64,000 bases of DNA from Streptomyces thinghirensis (GTDB lineage Bacteria > Actinomycetota > Actinomycetia > Streptomycetales > Streptomycetaceae), in the NCBI GenBank assembly GCA_021502835.1, contig JAKFGP010000016.1, positions 1 to 64,000 on the forward strand, written 5' to 3'. This document shows positions 1-8,828 of the stretch, piece after piece (the first letter of the stretch is position 1; every line of letters starts with the position of its first letter). Made by a program: the position numbers and the translations under genes. The notes below the pieces were generated by a model that saw only the letters and a program-made list of their open reading frames with translations, made no database searches and was not told the DNA's origin.

Positions 1-350
1 TCTATCAGATCCTTTCGGGCTCTGATTCCCCGTCAGGGGGTTGTCTTCGCGGCTGTTGGGCCGTTTCAACGAGGTGAGACTCTGGCGGATTCCCGGCTCC
101 CGAGCTAATCGGGGGCCGCGTCCTGGTGGACGTGGATTCCTCATTTCCGTAAATACGCGCACCGACAATACGACGACGCCGACAGTGCGACTGTTCGTCG
201 AGGAGGTGGATTGGTACTTGCGGAATCGCTGTCCGGGGACCGACCGGAGTCGGCGCTCACGTCGGACAACTCGGAGAACACTACAGGCGCGGGACGGGTG
301 TGTCAAATGCCGTGCCGGACGGCCTCCGCACACGTACTGTGGGATGCGTG
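1..350. other. Non-coding region upstream of the trp leader
   Basis: I see no convincing gene here. An open frame crosses the stretch on the plus strand, but it has no family resemblance, runs through the attenuator in the wrong frame and lacks Streptomyces codon bias. The base composition is lower in GC than the flanking genes, which fits a promoter region. It presumably holds the promoter of the attenuator-trpS transcript; I could not pick a -10/-35 pair with confidence. Confidence 0.4.
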
Positions 351-389
351 ATGACGCGTACGTGCACCGGGCTCTGGTGGGCCGCCTGA
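351..389 (+). CDS. Trp leader peptide with tandem Trp codons
   Basis: A 12-codon reading frame, MTRTCTGLWWAA, has two consecutive TGG codons (375-380) just before its stop at 387-389. The stop lies in the loop of the first attenuator hairpin. This is the classic layout of a ribosome-sensing leader: low charged tRNA-Trp stalls the ribosome on the Trp pair and changes the folding of the RNA behind it. The Shine-Dalgarno is weak. From memory, the auxiliary TrpRS gene of S. coelicolor (trpRS1) is reported to be controlled by ribosome-mediated attenuation, and this leader matches that idea closely. Confidence 0.85.
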   Translation: MTRTCTGLWWAA

Positions 390-437
390 CGGCGGCCATG
401 CTCACCATGCACTCAGCGGCCGCCGCTTCGGCGGCCG
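380..437 (+). promoter_or_regulatory. Trp transcription attenuator (segments 1-4)
   Basis: Four 7-nt segments can pair alternately: segment 1 GGCCGCC (380-386), segment 2 GGCGGCC (391-397), segment 3 GGCCGCC (418-424), segment 4 GGCGGCC (430-436). 1:2 and 3:4 form the pause hairpin and terminator; 2:3 forms the antiterminator. Segment 1 begins at the last base of the second Trp codon, so a ribosome stalled there hides segment 1 and frees segment 2 to pair with 3. The RNA logic is read directly from the sequence. Confidence 0.85.
417..437 (+). terminator. Attenuator terminator hairpin
   Basis: A perfect 9-bp stem, CGGCCGCCG / CGGCGGCCG, closes on a 3-nt loop (CTT). It is followed by TTCTCATATCT, only a weak U tract, as is usual for actinobacterial terminators. 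It lies between the leader peptide and trpS. Confidence 0.75.
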
Positions 438-503
438 TTCTCATATCTCCCTCCAGGAGGGGCGGCCGGCGGGTGGCGGCGGCCTGACCAGGAAGGTGGA
501 GAG

Positions 504-1514
504 ATGACGCGGGTCTTCAGTGGGGTCAAGCCGACCGGGCATCTGACGCTGGGGAACTATCTGGGAGCCATGCGGCAGTGGGCGCGGAGGATCAGCACCG
601 ATCGGACGCCCTGTTCTGCGTGGTCGATCTGCACGCGCTGACCGTGGACCACGATCCGGCGCGGGTGCAGCAGACTCAGTCGGCAGGCGGCCTCGTTGCT
701 GCTGGCGGCGGGGGTTGGATCGGAGCTGTGCACCGTGTTCGTGCAGAGTCACGTGGACGAGCACGCCCGGCTGTCGTACGTACTGGGTGCGTCGCCACCG
801 ACGGGGAGATGCGGCGGATGATCCAGTACAAGGAGAAGGCCGCGCGGGGCAGGAGCGGGGCGGGAGTGTGCGGCTGTCGCTGCTGACATATCCGGTGCTG
901 ATGGCGGCCGACATCCTGGCGTACGGGACGGACGACGTGCCGGTCGGGAACGACCAGACGCAGCACGTGGAGCTGGCGCGGGATCTCGCGGTGCGGTTCA
1001 ACCAGCGGTACGGGCACACGTTCGTGGTGCCGCGGGCGACGAATCCCGCGGTGGCGGCTCGGGTGATGAATCTGCAGGAGCCGGCATCGAAGATGGGGAA
1101 GAGCGACGACGTCGGGCCGGGGATCGTCTATCTGCTGGATGAGCCGGACGTGGTGCGGAAGAAGGTCATGCGGGGCCGTGACCGACAGCGGACGCGAGGT
1201 CGTGTACGACCGGGAGGAGCGGCCGGGGCTCAGCGAATCTGCTGGAGATTCTCGCCGCCTGCACGGGCGGGGGAGCCGGCGGAGCTGGCGGGTGGGTACG
1301 ACTCGTACGGCGCGTTGAAGAAGGACACCGCCGAGGCCGTCGTCGAGTACTGCGGCCGGTGCGGGGGCGGCACAAGGAGCTGTGCGCGGACCCCGGGTAT
1401 GTGGAGGGTGTGCTCCGGGAGGGGGCGGAGAAGGCCCAGGCGATGGCTCGGCCGACCGTGGATGCCGCTTACCGGGCGATCGGGTTGCTGCCTCCCGTGA
1501 ACGCGGCCCGGTAG
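504..1514 (+). CDS. trpS: Tryptophanyl-tRNA synthetase, auxiliary type
   Basis: Charges tRNA-Trp in the cytoplasm. The N-terminus carries the class I HIGH-like signature (PTGHLTLGNYLGA, residues about 10-22) and the C-terminal half carries a KMSKS-like loop (ASKMGKSDD). The 1,011-nt span gives about 337 codons, the normal TrpRS length. The ATG at 504 is preceded by an AAGGTGG-type ribosome site. The reading is interrupted by several single-base shifts (near 585, 690, 840, 1175, 1235 and 1365), and homology continues in another frame each time, so sequencing error is likelier than a pseudogene. The upstream Trp attenuator suggests the inducible, indolmycin-resistant type (inference). The last 46 bases overlap the converging AraC-type gene. 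Confidence 0.88.
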
Positions 1515-2454
1515 GCGCGGGGGCTGGTGGCGAGGCGCGACGCGAAGTGCTGGCGCATCGTGACCTCGCTGCCGAAGCCGGACCGGCGGGCGACCTCGGG
1601 CATGGGCAGGTCGGTGCGTTCGAGGAGCTTCTGGGCTGCGGCGATGCGCTGGTCCAGGAGCCAGCGCAGTGGGGTCGTACCGGTGGCGCGGTGAAGTGGC
1701 GGGCGAAGGAGCGGGGGGACATGCCGGCGCGGGCGGCCAGGTCGGCGATCGTCAGCGGCTCGTGAAGGTGGCGCAGGGCGTGTTCGCGGACGGCGGCGAG
1801 GGCGTCGGCGTCCCGGGCGGCCCGGGGTGTGGGGTGCTCGATGAACTGGGCCTGCGTGCCGGTGCGGAAGGGGGGCCGTGACCATCGAACGGGCGATGGT
1901 GGCGGCGGCTTCGGCGCCGTGGGCCAGGCGGACCAGGTGGAGGCAGAGGTCGATGCCGGCGGCTGTGCCGGCGGCGGTCCAGATGTTGTCGTCCTCGATG
2001 AAGAGGGCGTCGGGGACGACGGTGACGCGGCGGTGCCGGGTGCGCAGGAGGTCGGTCAGTCGCCAGTGGGTGATGGCTCGGCGACCGTCGAGCAGGCCGG
2101 CCTGGGCGAGGGTGAAGGCGCCGCCGCACAGGGCCGCGACAGTGGTGCCGCTGGCGTGGGCGCGGCGGAGGGCGTCGAGGACCGGGGCGGGGGGCCGGGG
2201 TGAGGTGGTCGTCGAGGCCGGGGACCAGGACGAGGTCGGCGCCGTCCAGCCAGTCGAGGGTGCGGTCGGGGTGGAAGGGCGAGGCCGCCGCGCATGGGGG
2301 ACGGCGGTGGTGCCGTCGGCGGTGACGCGGCGCAGGTCGAAGGCGGGGGCGCCGCGGTCGGTGCGGTCGGTGCCCCAGACCTCGGTGATGACGGAGACGT
2401 CGAAGGCCCGGATGCCGGGAAGGCGACGAGGGCGACGCGGTACGGGGCTGCCAC
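1469..2454 (-). CDS. GlxA-family AraC transcriptional regulator
   Basis: Two-domain regulator of about 328 residues: an N-terminal DJ-1/PfpI-like domain (begins VAAPYRVALVAFPGIRAF; nucleophile-elbow-like ALCGGAF near the middle) and a C-terminal AraC double helix-turn-helix (LLDQRIAAAQKLLERTD, then EVARRSGFGSEVTMRQHF). GlxA-type regulators usually lack the peptidase activity and bind DNA as dimers. The start is taken as GTG at 2454 because homology begins there; several indels split the frame. It converges on trpS and is divergent from the adjacent isochorismatase-like gene, which could be its target (inference from position only). Confidence 0.75.
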
Positions 2455-2530
2455 GAGTGGCAGTAAAACATCGATCGCTGGCTTCTGTACCCCCTGGGGC
2501 CCGGCGCTGCCGGGCGGCACGATCGAGGGC

Positions 2531-3115
2531 ATGGACATCGCTGAGGACGCAGCACTGGTGGTCGTGGACGTGCAGAAGGGCTTCGAGGAGGTCGACTTCT
2601 GGGGTGCGCGCAACAATCCGGCGGCGGACGACAACATCGCCGCCCTCATCGACGTGTGGCAGTCGACCGGGCGGCCGGTCGTCTCGTACGGCACGACTCC
2701 GTCAAGCCCGGGTCGCCGTTGCGGGCGGGGTACGAGGGCAACGGGTTCAAGGAGTACGTGGAGGGGCGACGCGGGAAGGGGGCGGGGCCGAGCTGCTGGT
2801 CACGAAGAGCGTGAACTCGGCGTTCCTCGGGACGCCCGACCTGGGGGGCCTGGCTGCGGGAGGCGGGGATCTCCCAGATCGTGCTGGCCGGGATCGAGAC
2901 GAACATGTGTGTCGAGACGACGGCACGGATGGGTGGGAACCTCGGGTACGAGGTCGTCGTCGCGTTCGACGCGACGTACACCTTCGGTCTGGAGGGGCCC
3001 TTCGGCTGGCGGCAGAGCGCGGAGGAGCTGGCGCGGGCGTCGGCGGTGTCGCTGCACGGGGGGCGGGTTCGCGACGGTGGTGGCGACGGAGGATGTGGTG
3101 GCGGCGGCGAAGTGA
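2531..3115 (+). CDS. Isochorismatase-family cysteine hydrolase
   Basis: About 195 residues. The family triad is visible: Asp in VVVDVQKGF near residue 14, Lys in LVTKSVNSAF, and the nucleophilic Cys in IETNMCVETTAR. Members hydrolyse amide or vinyl-ether bonds (isochorismate, nicotinamide, N-carbamoyl compounds); the substrate cannot be told here. The ATG at 2531 begins MDIAEDAALVVVD. Frame changes near 2690, 2785 and 2855 look like read errors. The gene is divergent from the GlxA-type regulator, with 76 bases between the two starts, room for one shared control region. Confidence 0.8.
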   Translation: MDIAEDAALVVVDVQKGFEEVDFWGARNNPAADDNIAALIDVWQSTGRPVVSYGTTPSSPGRRCGRGTRATGSRSTWRGDAGRGRGRAAGHEERELGVPRDARPGGPGCGRRGSPRSCWPGSRRTCVSRRRHGWVGTSGTRSSSRSTRRTPSVWRGPSAGGRARRSWRGRRRCRCTGGGFATVVATEDVVAAAK

Positions 3116-3136
3116 GCCCCGCAGACGTACGTCCTG

Positions 3137-3947
3137 TCAGTCCTTGGTGCCGGAGGCGAGTTCGCGGCTGCGGTCGCGGGCGGCTTCCAGGGCGGCGATG
3201 AGGGCGGCGCGAACGCCGTGGTTCTCCAGTTCGCGGATGGCGTTGATGGTGGTGCCGGCGGGGGATGTGACGTTCTCGCGGAGCTTGACCGGGTGTTCGC
3301 CGCTGTCGCGGAGCATGGTCGCGGCGCCGATCGCGGACTGGACGATCAGGTCGTGGGCCTTGTCGCGGGGCAGCCCGAGGAGGATGCCGGCGTCGGTCAT
3401 GGCCTCGACCAGGTAAAAAGTACGCGGGGCCGGAGCCGGAGAGGGCGGTGCAGGCGTCCTGCTGGGACTCGGGGACGCGGAGGGTCTTGCCGACGGCGCC
3501 GAAGATCTCCTCGGTGTGCGTGAGGTGGTCGGCGTTGGCGTGGGTGCCGGCGGAGATGACGGACATGGCCTCGTCCACGAGGGCGGGGGTGTTCGTCATG
3601 ACGCGGACCACCAGGGTACCGGGGGCGAGGCGCTCCTCGAAGAAGGCGGTCGGGATGTCCGCGGCGCGCTGGTGACCAGGCGGTCGGCGGGGACGTGCGG
3701 GGCGAGTTCGTCGAGGAGGGGTGCCCATGTCCTGCGGCTTGACCGTGAGGATCAGGGTGTCGGCGGACTTGGCGGCCTCGGCGTTGGTGACCGGGGTGAC
3801 TCCGTGGCGGGCGCGGAGTTCTTCGGCCCGTTCCCGGCGGCGGGCGGTGACCAGGAGGTCGGCGGGTGCCCAGCCGGCTCCGATCATTCCGCTGAGCAGG
3901 GCTTCGCCGATCTTGCCGGTGCCGAGGACTGCGACTTTCTGGGTCAT
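3137..3947 (-). CDS. proC: Pyrroline-5-carboxylate reductase
   Basis: Catalyses the last step of proline synthesis, NAD(P)H-dependent reduction of 1-pyrroline-5-carboxylate. The N-terminal Rossmann motif is clear (AVLGTGKIGEALLSGM), followed by LILTVKPQDM. The C-terminal signature region ALSGSGPAYF and the all-helical end (GLPRDKAHDLIVQSAIGAA; SPAGTTINAIRELE) are present. The span of 811 nt matches the usual 270 residues once indels near 3410 and 3715-3665 are allowed for. Start ATG at 3947 gives MTQKVAVLG. It stands alone between a hydrolase and a repeat-rich spacer. Confidence 0.92.
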
Positions 3948-4061
3948 GGCGTTCGGTGCCCTCCGGTGACCTGTCTTGGGTGCGTCGTCCGTCGTCGTCA
4001 TCCTCGCATTCGCGAAGCGGGTGGGGACGTCGCGTCCCGATCCCCGGGACGCCGGTGGGCG

Positions 4062-4180
4062 GTCGGGCCCTGGAGGGTTTTCGCCCCCGCCGCCCCTTCC
4101 CGTTCCCGTCCCTGGGGCTGCACCCCCAGACCCCCGCTATCGGCCTTGACGGCCTCGTCCTCAAACGCCGGACGGGCTGT
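4062..4180. repeat. Streptomyces-type intergenic repeat with hairpin
   Basis: GC-rich spacer between proC and the ABC permease. It contains a perfect hairpin CTGGGG-CTGCAC-CCCCAG (4112-4129), then GGCC-TTGAC-GGCC and a TCAAACGCCGGACGGGCTG-like end that runs right up to the permease stop codon at 4180-4182. I recognise this phrase as one seen in many Streptomyces intergenic regions; that is recollection, not a search. It may act as a terminator for the converging or neighbouring transcripts. Confidence 0.5.
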
Positions 4181-4980
4181 TATGCCGTTCGGCGCTTCAA
4201 TGTTGCCGCGCCCAGAGCCAGGACCAGGAGGGCGCAGCCTGCGACGATCAGGGCGTCCCGTACGAAGGCGGTGGTCATGTCGGCGTGGCGGAGGACCTCG
4301 TTCATGCCGTCGACCGCGTAGGACATCGGCAGTACGTCGGAGACGGCCTCCAGGGCCGGGTGCATCTTGTCGCGCGGGGTGAAGAGGCCGCAGAGGAGGA
4401 GCTGGGGGAAGATCACCGCCGGCATGAACTGCACCGCCTGGAACTCGGAGGCCGCGAAGGCCGAGACGAAGAGGCCGAGTGCGGTGCCCAGGAGGGCGTC
4501 GAGCAGGGCGACCAGGAGGAGCAGCCAGGGGCTGCCTGTCACGTCCAGGCCCAGGAACCAGACCGCGAGGCCGGTGGCCAGGGCCGACTGGACGATGGCG
4601 AGGGCACCGAAGGCGAGGGCGTAGCCGGCGATGAGGTCGCCCTTGCCGAGCGGCATGGCGAGGAGGCGTTCCAGGGTGCCGGAGGTGCGCTCGCGCAGCG
4701 TCGCGATGGACGTGACCAGGAACATCGTGATCAGCGGGAAGATGCCGAGGAGCGAGGCGCCGATGTTGTCGAAGGTGCGCGGGCTGCCGTCGAAGACGTA
4801 GCGCAGCAGGAAGAGCATCACGCAGGGGATCAGCATCAGCAGGGCGATAGTGCGGGGGTCGTGGCTCAGCTGGCGCAGGACCCTGGTCGCGGTGGCTGTG
4901 GTGCGGGACAGGCTCAAGGGGCGGGTGGGGGCCGGGGTGAGGACGGGTGCGGGGTCCGTGGGGGCCGTGGGCGTGGTCAT
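4180..4980 (-). CDS. ABC-2 type transporter permease
   Basis: 266-residue integral membrane protein with about six hydrophobic spans (for example TIALLMLIPCVMLFLLRYVF and WLLLLVALLDALLGTALGLF) and the ABC-2 signature region around RERTSGTLERLLAMPL. The proline-rich N-terminus is cytoplasmic. It pairs with the ATPase gene just upstream, whose stop overlaps this ATG by four bases (ATGA), so the two are translationally coupled. Drug or lipid-linked export is the usual role of such pairs; the substrate is not evident. No frameshift is needed. Confidence 0.88.
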   Translation of the reverse strand: MTTPTAPTDPAPVLTPAPTRPLSLSRTTATATRVLRQLSHDPRTIALLMLIPCVMLFLLRYVFDGSPRTFDNIGASLLGIFPLITMFLVTSIATLRERTSGTLERLLAMPLGKGDLIAGYALAFGALAIVQSALATGLAVWFLGLDVTGSPWLLLLVALLDALLGTALGLFVSAFAASEFQAVQFMPAVIFPQLLLCGLFTPRDKMHPALEAVSDVLPMSYAVDGMNEVLRHADMTTAFVRDALIVAGCALLVLALGAATLKRRTA

Positions 4981-5794
4981 CGGGTGGTCTCCTTCGTGCG
5001 GGCCGCCGCCTTCGCCTTCGCCTCGTCGACCAGGTGGAGGAAGGCTTCCTCGACCGTCTCTGAGCCGGTACGGGTGCGCAGGGCGTCGGGGGTGTCGTCG
5101 GCGAGGACCTCGCCCTCGCGCATCAGGAGGAGGCGGTGGCAGCGCTCGGCCTCGTCCATGACGTGGGAGGAGATGAGGAGGGTGGCGCCGCGGTCGGCGG
5201 CGATGGAGTGGAAGAGGGTCCACAGGTCTCGGCGGAGTACGGGGTCGAGGCCGACCGTGGGTTCGTCGAGGACCAGGAGTTCGGGGGCGCCCAGGAGGGC
5301 GACGGCGAGGGAGACGCGGCTGCGCTGGCCGCCGGAGAGGTTGCCGGCCAGGGCGTCGGCGTGGGTGGCGAGGTCGACGTCGGCGATGACCCGGGTGACG
5401 TCCTCGCGGCGACGGTCGGAGGCCGTCCGGCCGGGGTCGAGGATCTCGGCGAAGTAGTCCAGGTTCTGGCGGACGGTCAGATCGTCGAAGACGGACGGGG
5501 CCTGGGTGACGTAGCCGATGCGGGTGCGCAGGGCCGGGTGGCCGGCGGGGCGGCCGAGGACGTCCAGGGTGCCGGTGACCTTGGCCTGGGTGCCGACGAT
5601 CGCCCGCATCAGCGTCGACTTGCCGCAGCCGGAGGGGCCGAGGAGGCCGGTGATCCGGCCGCGCGGGACGGTGAAGCCGAGGCCGCGCAGGACGGTGCGG
5701 GGGCGCGGACGACGGTGACGCCCTCGGCGTGGACCGCGGGCGGGGCGGGGTCGCCGCCGGCTTCTCCGGGCGGGACGGAGGAGTAATTCATCAT
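4977..5794 (-). CDS. ABC transporter ATP-binding protein
   Basis: ATPase subunit of the exporter. Visible motifs: Walker A GPSGCGKSTLMR, Q-loop GYVTQAP, signature LSGGQRSRVSLAV, Walker B ELLVLDEPTVGLDP and switch His in LLISSHVMDEA. A frame change near 5700 separates the N-terminal strand (PAVHAEGVTVV) from the Walker A region. The start is set at ATG 5794 (MMNYSSVPPGE) because GGAGGAG lies ten bases upstream. The start codon sits inside a long inverted repeat, suggesting repression by a DNA-binding protein encoded elsewhere; no GntR or PadR gene is adjacent. Confidence 0.88.
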
Positions 5795-5810
5795 GTGATG
5801 AATACTCCTC
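5778..5810. promoter_or_regulatory. Inverted repeat over exporter start codon
   Basis: Arms GAGGAGTAATTCATCA and TGATGAATACTCCTC flank a TG centre; they match over 15 bp with one unpaired A. The inner 18 bp ATTCATCA-TG-TGATGAAT is perfect apart from its centre. It covers the ATG and ribosome site of the ATPase gene, so a bound repressor would block transcription or early elongation. AT-rich for this genome. Confidence 0.6.
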
Positions 5811-5834
5811 CCGGCCTCATCCGTCGTCAAGGGG

Positions 5835-6670
5835 TCACGGGGTCATGGGGTCAGGGGCTCCTGGCGAGCAGAGGAGGACGACGACGTACGTCTCCTCGAC
5901 GACTCCGTCCGGGAAGGCGGTCAGGAGGTGTGGGCGCTCGTCGGCCAGGAAGGCCGCGCGGCGTTCGTCGGTGTCGGTCAGGAAGACCGAGTGGCTGGCG
6001 AGGTTGGCCAGGTGGGCGTCGACGGGGACGCGGCGGCTCCAGCGGATCTCGCGGCGGGTGAGTCCGAGGCGGTCGGCGGGGTCGGCGGCGCCCGGGCCGA
6101 GGTTCCGCTTCTCGGCGGAGAGGTCGAGGTCGAAGTGCTGGTCGATGCGCCGGGCCGCCGCGGCGATCCAGGGCACGTCGAGCGCCTCGGTGTTCCACCA
6201 CAGCGCCAGCGCGCCGCCCGGACGCAGCACGCGCAGCGCCTCCGGAACGGCCAGGGCGGGGTCGGTCCAGTGCCACGCCTGGGCGTAGGTGAGGAGGTCG
6301 GCGGTGTGGTCGGCCAGGGGGAGGGCGTTGCCGTTGCCGCGGACGATCGGCACGCCGGGGAGGGTGCGGCGGAACTCGGTGGCCATGCCGGCGCCGGGTT
6401 CCACGGCGATCACGTCGGCGCCGCGCTCGTGCAGGCGGGCGGTCGCGAGACCTGTACCGGCGCCGACGTCCACGACGCGGGAGCCCTTGAGGGGGCGGCC
6501 GGACAACTCCTCCAGCGCGTCGAAGAGGGCGGGCGGGTAGGAGGGGCGGTTGGCGGCGTACTGGGCGCGGCGGCGTTGAAGGAGTGGGCCCGGGCGCTGT
6601 GGCCGGCCTGCGCGGGGGTGGTTTGAGCGGCTGGGTCGTCCGGGGTCGGCGGTGTCGGCGGTGTCGGCAT
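5835..6670 (-). CDS. Class I SAM-dependent methyltransferase
   Basis: About 278 residues. Motif I VVDVGAGTGLATARL, an acidic post-I VIAVEPGAGM, and the motif IV region LLTYAQAWHWTDPA fit the Methyltransf_11 fold; LRPGGALALWWN is the usual following strand. Members of this family act on small molecules and the substrate is unknown. The start is taken at 6670 (MPTPPTPP), giving a proline-rich lead followed by SARAHSFNAAA. One indel near 6570 breaks the frame. It lies upstream of, and divergent in context from, nothing obvious; a 28-bp minisatellite sits just ahead of its start. Confidence 0.75.
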
Positions 6671-6772
6671 ACGGCCATGGTGGCCGGGTGGGGCGGCGGG
6701 CCCAGGGGTTTTCGGGAGGGCCGCGGAAGGGAGCGTCCGGGCTCCCGTCCTGCTGCGGGGCTCTGGCTCCGG

Positions 6773-6884
6773 GCGCTCGCCTACGGGCTCTTGCTTGCGG
6801 GCGCTCGCTTACGGGCTCTTGCTTGCGGGCCCTCGCCTACGGGCTCTCCCCTCCGAGTGCTCGCTCCCGAGCCCTCGCTTGCGG
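6773..6884. repeat. 28-bp tandem repeat, four units
   Basis: Four contiguous 28-base units (6773-6800, 6801-6828, 6829-6856, 6857-6884) of the type GCGCTCGCCTACGGGCTCTT-GCTTGCGG. Units 1 and 2 differ by one base; units 3 and 4 are more diverged. The array lies in the 243-bp spacer between the membrane-protein stop and the methyltransferase start. Nothing else is seen in that spacer. Confidence 0.8.
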
Positions 6885-6913
6885 GCTACCCACTGCTTCC
6901 GGCGGCGCTTCTT

Positions 6914-7417
6914 CTACTTCCGGCGGCGCTGCTTCGTCGGGTTGCCCGAGCGGCGGGTGGTGCGCTTCTCGTACTCCTCGCGGGCCTTCTCGTACTCCGC
7001 GCGGTGCAGTTTCTCGCCCGGGGCCTCGGTGAAGGTGCGGAAGAAGTAGGCGAGGAGGGAGCCGACGAAGCCGATGGCGAGCAGGCCGCGCATCGATGCC
7101 TGACGGTCGGGGTCGGGACGGCTGGTGAAGCCGGACCAGGTGTGGCGGAATGCCAGGGCGCTGCAGATCGCGAACATCACGATCATCAGCAGCGAGACGA
7201 AGCTGCCGATGTCGGCGATCTGGAGGCCCTGGTAGGCGATGCGGAGCACGAAGCAGGCGGCGGCGGCCACGGCGAGGGAGCCGACGGCGAGGCCCGCCCG
7301 GCGGGCGGTATAGCCGTTGTCGTGGTGCACCCAGGTCGTGCCGTAGAACCGGAGGGGCTCGGGGCGGGGGCCGGCGGGGGCGTCCGGGATGCCGTTCTTA
7401 CCGTTCTCTGCGCTCAC
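6914..7417 (-). CDS. Two- to three-TM membrane protein, unknown
   Basis: 167-residue protein I do not recognise. It has a cytoplasmic-looking N-terminus (MSAENGKNGIPDAPAGP), hydrophobic spans around AGLAVGSLAVAAAACFVLRI, IGSFVSLLMIVMFAICSAL and GLLAIGFVGSLLAYFF, and a highly basic C-terminal tail (EKRTTRRSGNPTKQRRRK). GTG at 7417 is chosen as the start because the next upstream region is low-complexity. The frame is intact. Possibly in a unit with the downstream methyltransferase, although 243 bp with repeats separate them. Confidence 0.7.
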   Translation of the reverse strand: MSAENGKNGIPDAPAGPRPEPLRFYGTTWVHHDNGYTARRAGLAVGSLAVAAAACFVLRIAYQGLQIADIGSFVSLLMIVMFAICSALAFRHTWSGFTSRPDPDRQASMRGLLAIGFVGSLLAYFFRTFTEAPGEKLHRAEYEKAREEYEKRTTRRSGNPTKQRRRK

Positions 7418-7498
7418 GGGTCGATTATGGCGCCGGTGCGGCGCGGGCCCTGGGCGGGCCCGGCACACCGGACGAAGACTCGTGGGACGTGGGGTGCG

Positions 7499-8167
7499 TC
7501 AGCCGCCCTGGCCGGCGCTGCCGAGCGGGCCGACCTGCACCGGGGTGCCGGAGCCGTCCGTGACGGGCAGCGTGGCGCCGCCCGGCCAGTCGAGGGTGAC
7601 CGACTTGGTCTCGTCCGGCGGGGGTCACCACCAGGCCGGTGACGCGGACACCGGAACCGCCCGAGTCGTTGATCGGGTAGGTGATGCCGAAGGTCACCGT
7701 GTCGCCGTCCGCGAGGACGACCGAGGGGGCCGACTCACCCGTGCGCTCGGCGGACACGGTGCCGGAGTTCGTCTTCAGGTCGACGCCCGCGTAGCCCGCG
7801 AGCGAGCAGTCCCGGCCGCCGCCGTTCTTCAGGTCCACCGCGACGGTGCCCCCTGTCGTCGCCGCCGATCGTGGCGTCGGTCGCCGTGATCTCCAGCTCG
7901 TCGGTGCGGCACTTGGCGGCCTTGCCGTCCTCGTCCGTGCCGCCGGTTCCGCCGGTGCCACCGGTGCCGTTGGGGAGTCTTCCCTTCGGAGTCGGTGCCG
8001 CCCTGCTGGTCCGAGCCGGCCGAGTCCGAGCCGCCGGTCGATGAGGACGCGGTGGAGGCGGCCGGCGGTGCGGCGCTCCGGTCCGTGCCGTCGTCGTTCT
8101 GGCAGGCCGTGAGCGAGAGACCGGCGGCGAGGGCCATGGCGGCGATGGTCAGCTTGCGAACGCGCAT
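7499..8167 (-). CDS. DUF4232-like secreted lipoprotein
   Basis: Lipoprotein signal peptide MRVRKLTIAAMALAAG with lipobox LTAC, then a Ser/Thr/Gly-rich linker and a C-terminal beta domain (CRTDELEITATDA; VDLKNGGGRDCSLAGYAGVD; VRVTGLVVTP). The pattern of conserved Cys and the GYPGV-like segment resemble DUF4232, a family of Streptomyces lipoproteins of unknown function. About 222 residues. Indels near 7620, 7855 and 7975 disturb the frame. The protein should be anchored to the outer face of the membrane. Confidence 0.7.
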
Positions 8168-8320
8168 CTTGTCTACCTCAGAGTCGGTTGGCGTGCCGGT
8201 CCGCCCGCACCCAACGGTGCGAGCAGGCGGTGTTTCTGACCATCAAGAGCCACTCGGCCCGGCACGCCGTTCCTCTCGGCGACCTCCTAATCACGCCTTC
8301 AGGACAGCCCTGTTACAAGG

Positions 8321-8646
8321 TCAGCAGCGAGGGGCCACGTAACCGTCGCTGCCGGTGCGGACGTACGCGTCGGAGACGTACTGACCGCTGCCGATGCCGT
8401 CCCAGATGTTCGAGGTGCCGTACGGGCCCGAGACCCGGGTGCCCGGCGTCTGGCAGCGGATCTGGACCGGGAGCCCTCGGGCAGGGTCCGCACGATGGAG
8501 TAGCCGGTGCCGGGACCGCTGCGGACGTTCAGCCGGTAGCCCGGCGCCACCGGGTAGGAGCCTGCGGCAGCGACTGCCGTGGTGACGGCCTCCGTGGTCG
8601 CCTTCTCGTCCCCGCCCGTGGTGTCCGTGAGCTGGTCGACAGACAT
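8321..8646 (-). CDS. Bacterial SH3-domain protein
   Basis: 108-residue protein with an acidic N-terminus (MSVDQLTDTTGGDEKATTEA) and one bacterial SH3 fold: LNVRSGPGTGYSIVRTLPEG is the typical opening, with CQTPGTRVSGPYGTSNIWD and a YVSDAYV ending. Two Cys (in IRCQTP and at the C-terminal APRC) could form a disulfide. No clear signal peptide is seen, which is unusual for cell-wall SH3b domains. Strong ribosome site GGGGGAGG six bases before ATG 8646. One frame change near 8465. Confidence 0.75.
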
Positions 8647-8666
8647 GAAAAACCTCCCCCGTCGTA

Positions 8667-8685
8667 CCCCACGGGTTTCGTGGGG
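8667..8685. other. Hairpin upstream of the SH3-domain gene
   Basis: CCCCACG-GGTTT-CGTGGGG forms a 7-bp stem with a 5-nt loop in the leader just ahead of the GGGGGAGG ribosome site. It may influence mRNA stability or translation. The remaining spacer up to 8828 shows nothing else I can assign. Confidence 0.4.
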
Positions 8686-8828
8686 TCACGTTGATTCCCG
8701 TGGATCAAGATGCGAAACACCAGTTCGCAACTCGCACGCGGAGGCTAGCAAGCCTCTTCGGCCCCAAAAGAACCATCGACTAGGCTCCGAGCGTCGCGCG
8801 CGCGAACGAACAGCACGGGGGTGGTTCC

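Noticed and set aside
41..487. Open plus-strand frame of 148 codons at the left edge
   Set aside because: It runs through the Trp attenuator in the wrong frame, has no family resemblance and lacks codon bias of the genome.
2646..4001. Minus-strand open frame across proC and the isochorismatase
   Set aside because: Only the first third is proC; the rest is antisense of the hydrolase gene.
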